Assembly: GCF_001428545.1 (NCBI RefSeq)
Contig: NZ_LMHZ01000046.1
Span: 1-32,179, forward strand
Direction: 5' to 3'
Source of the DNA: Noviherbaspirillum sp. Root189
GTDB taxonomy: Bacteria; Pseudomonadota; Gammaproteobacteria; Burkholderiales; Burkholderiaceae_D
Length of the DNA: 32,179 nt
Shown here: piece by piece, positions 31,798 to 32,179 of the stretch
Position numbering within the stretch: the first letter of the stretch is position 1
Layout of the letters: the number at the start of each line of letters is the position of its first letter
Notes under the pieces: generated by a model
Told to the model about the DNA's origin: nothing
The model's database searches: none
What the model saw: the letters and a program-made list of their open reading frames with translations, nothing else
Made by a program: the position numbers and the translations under genes

Positions 31798-31923
31798 ATG
31801 TCGCATATATGGATGACTCACCGCACAGTTCCATTGACGCGACGGACCATCCCAAGCGCGGCTCACGTCAATCAAAACACAAGCCGGCCTGAAACGCGAA
31901 ATCATATACTTACCGCACGCTTA
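31798..31923 (+). pseudogene. Truncated sctL-like (hrpE) gene start
   Basis: An ATG overlapping the region after the previous stop (TGACATG) opens MSHIWMTHRTVPLTRRTIPSAAH. That is the kind of N-terminus expected for SctL, the stator protein that follows sctK. From about 31870 the frame loses sense and at 31922 enters the antisense of the enolase gene, where it stays open to the window edge. The gene is therefore cut off after roughly 25-40 codons. Confidence 0.4.

Positions 31924-32179
<256 letters not shown>

Overview
The window looks like a secondary replicon (plasmid or chromid) of a betaproteobacterium of the order Burkholderiales, most likely Oxalobacteraceae (Herbaspirillum-like). The evidence is the GC-rich codon use of the catabolic genes, an iteron/Rep_3/ParAB replication module of the kind carried by Burkholderiales megaplasmids, and type III secretion genes preceded by HrpL-type promoters. 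HrpL-type Hrp systems are known in Herbaspirillum, whereas Ralstonia and Burkholderia use a different promoter class. The taxonomy is an inference; no rRNA or tRNA gene is present to settle it.

Region 1 (1-9.25 kb) is a catabolic block. A minus-strand operon runs VOC protein, class II aldolase, FAD monooxygenase, DUF2783 protein, metallo-beta-lactamase-fold hydrolase, ketopantoate-reductase-like enzyme, fumarylacetoacetate-hydrolase-family enzyme, LuxR-type regulator, class I fumarase. A zeta-class GST isomerase is transcribed divergently. The set fits oxidation of an aromatic-type substrate to a maleyl and then a fumaryl intermediate, whose hydrolysis gives fumarate for the fumarase. No standard ring-cleaving dioxygenase is present.

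Region 2 (9.3-18.1 kb) is an amino-acid block flanked by two direct copies of the 3' end of a thioesterase gene. On the minus strand it holds a class-C26 glutamine amidotransferase with a long Asn-Ala-Thr tail, an Rrf2-like regulator, a D-amino-acid dehydrogenase and an ornithine-cyclodeaminase-family enzyme. On the plus strand it holds a LysR regulator, two periplasmic binding proteins without their permeases, and a RidA protein, followed by the decayed thioesterase gene.

Region 3 (18.2-25.9 kb) is the replication and partition module: about thirteen 18-19 bp iterons, a Rep_3 initiator, parA, parB and a winged-helix protein gene. The last is flanked by two copies of a composite palindrome that may be the centromere.

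Region 4 (25.9-32.2 kb) is a type III secretion island in pieces. It contains a methyltransferase gene, a probable ADP-ribosyltransferase-like effector, two good HrpL boxes, a small HrpL-controlled ORF, a decayed ORF split by an intact IS407-group insertion sequence with a 4-bp target duplication, and the start of an hrp operon (sctI, sctJ, an sctK-like gene and the beginning of an sctL-like gene). The operon breaks off against the 3' end of an enolase gene on the opposite strand. Both the fumarase and the enolase run off the ends of the window.
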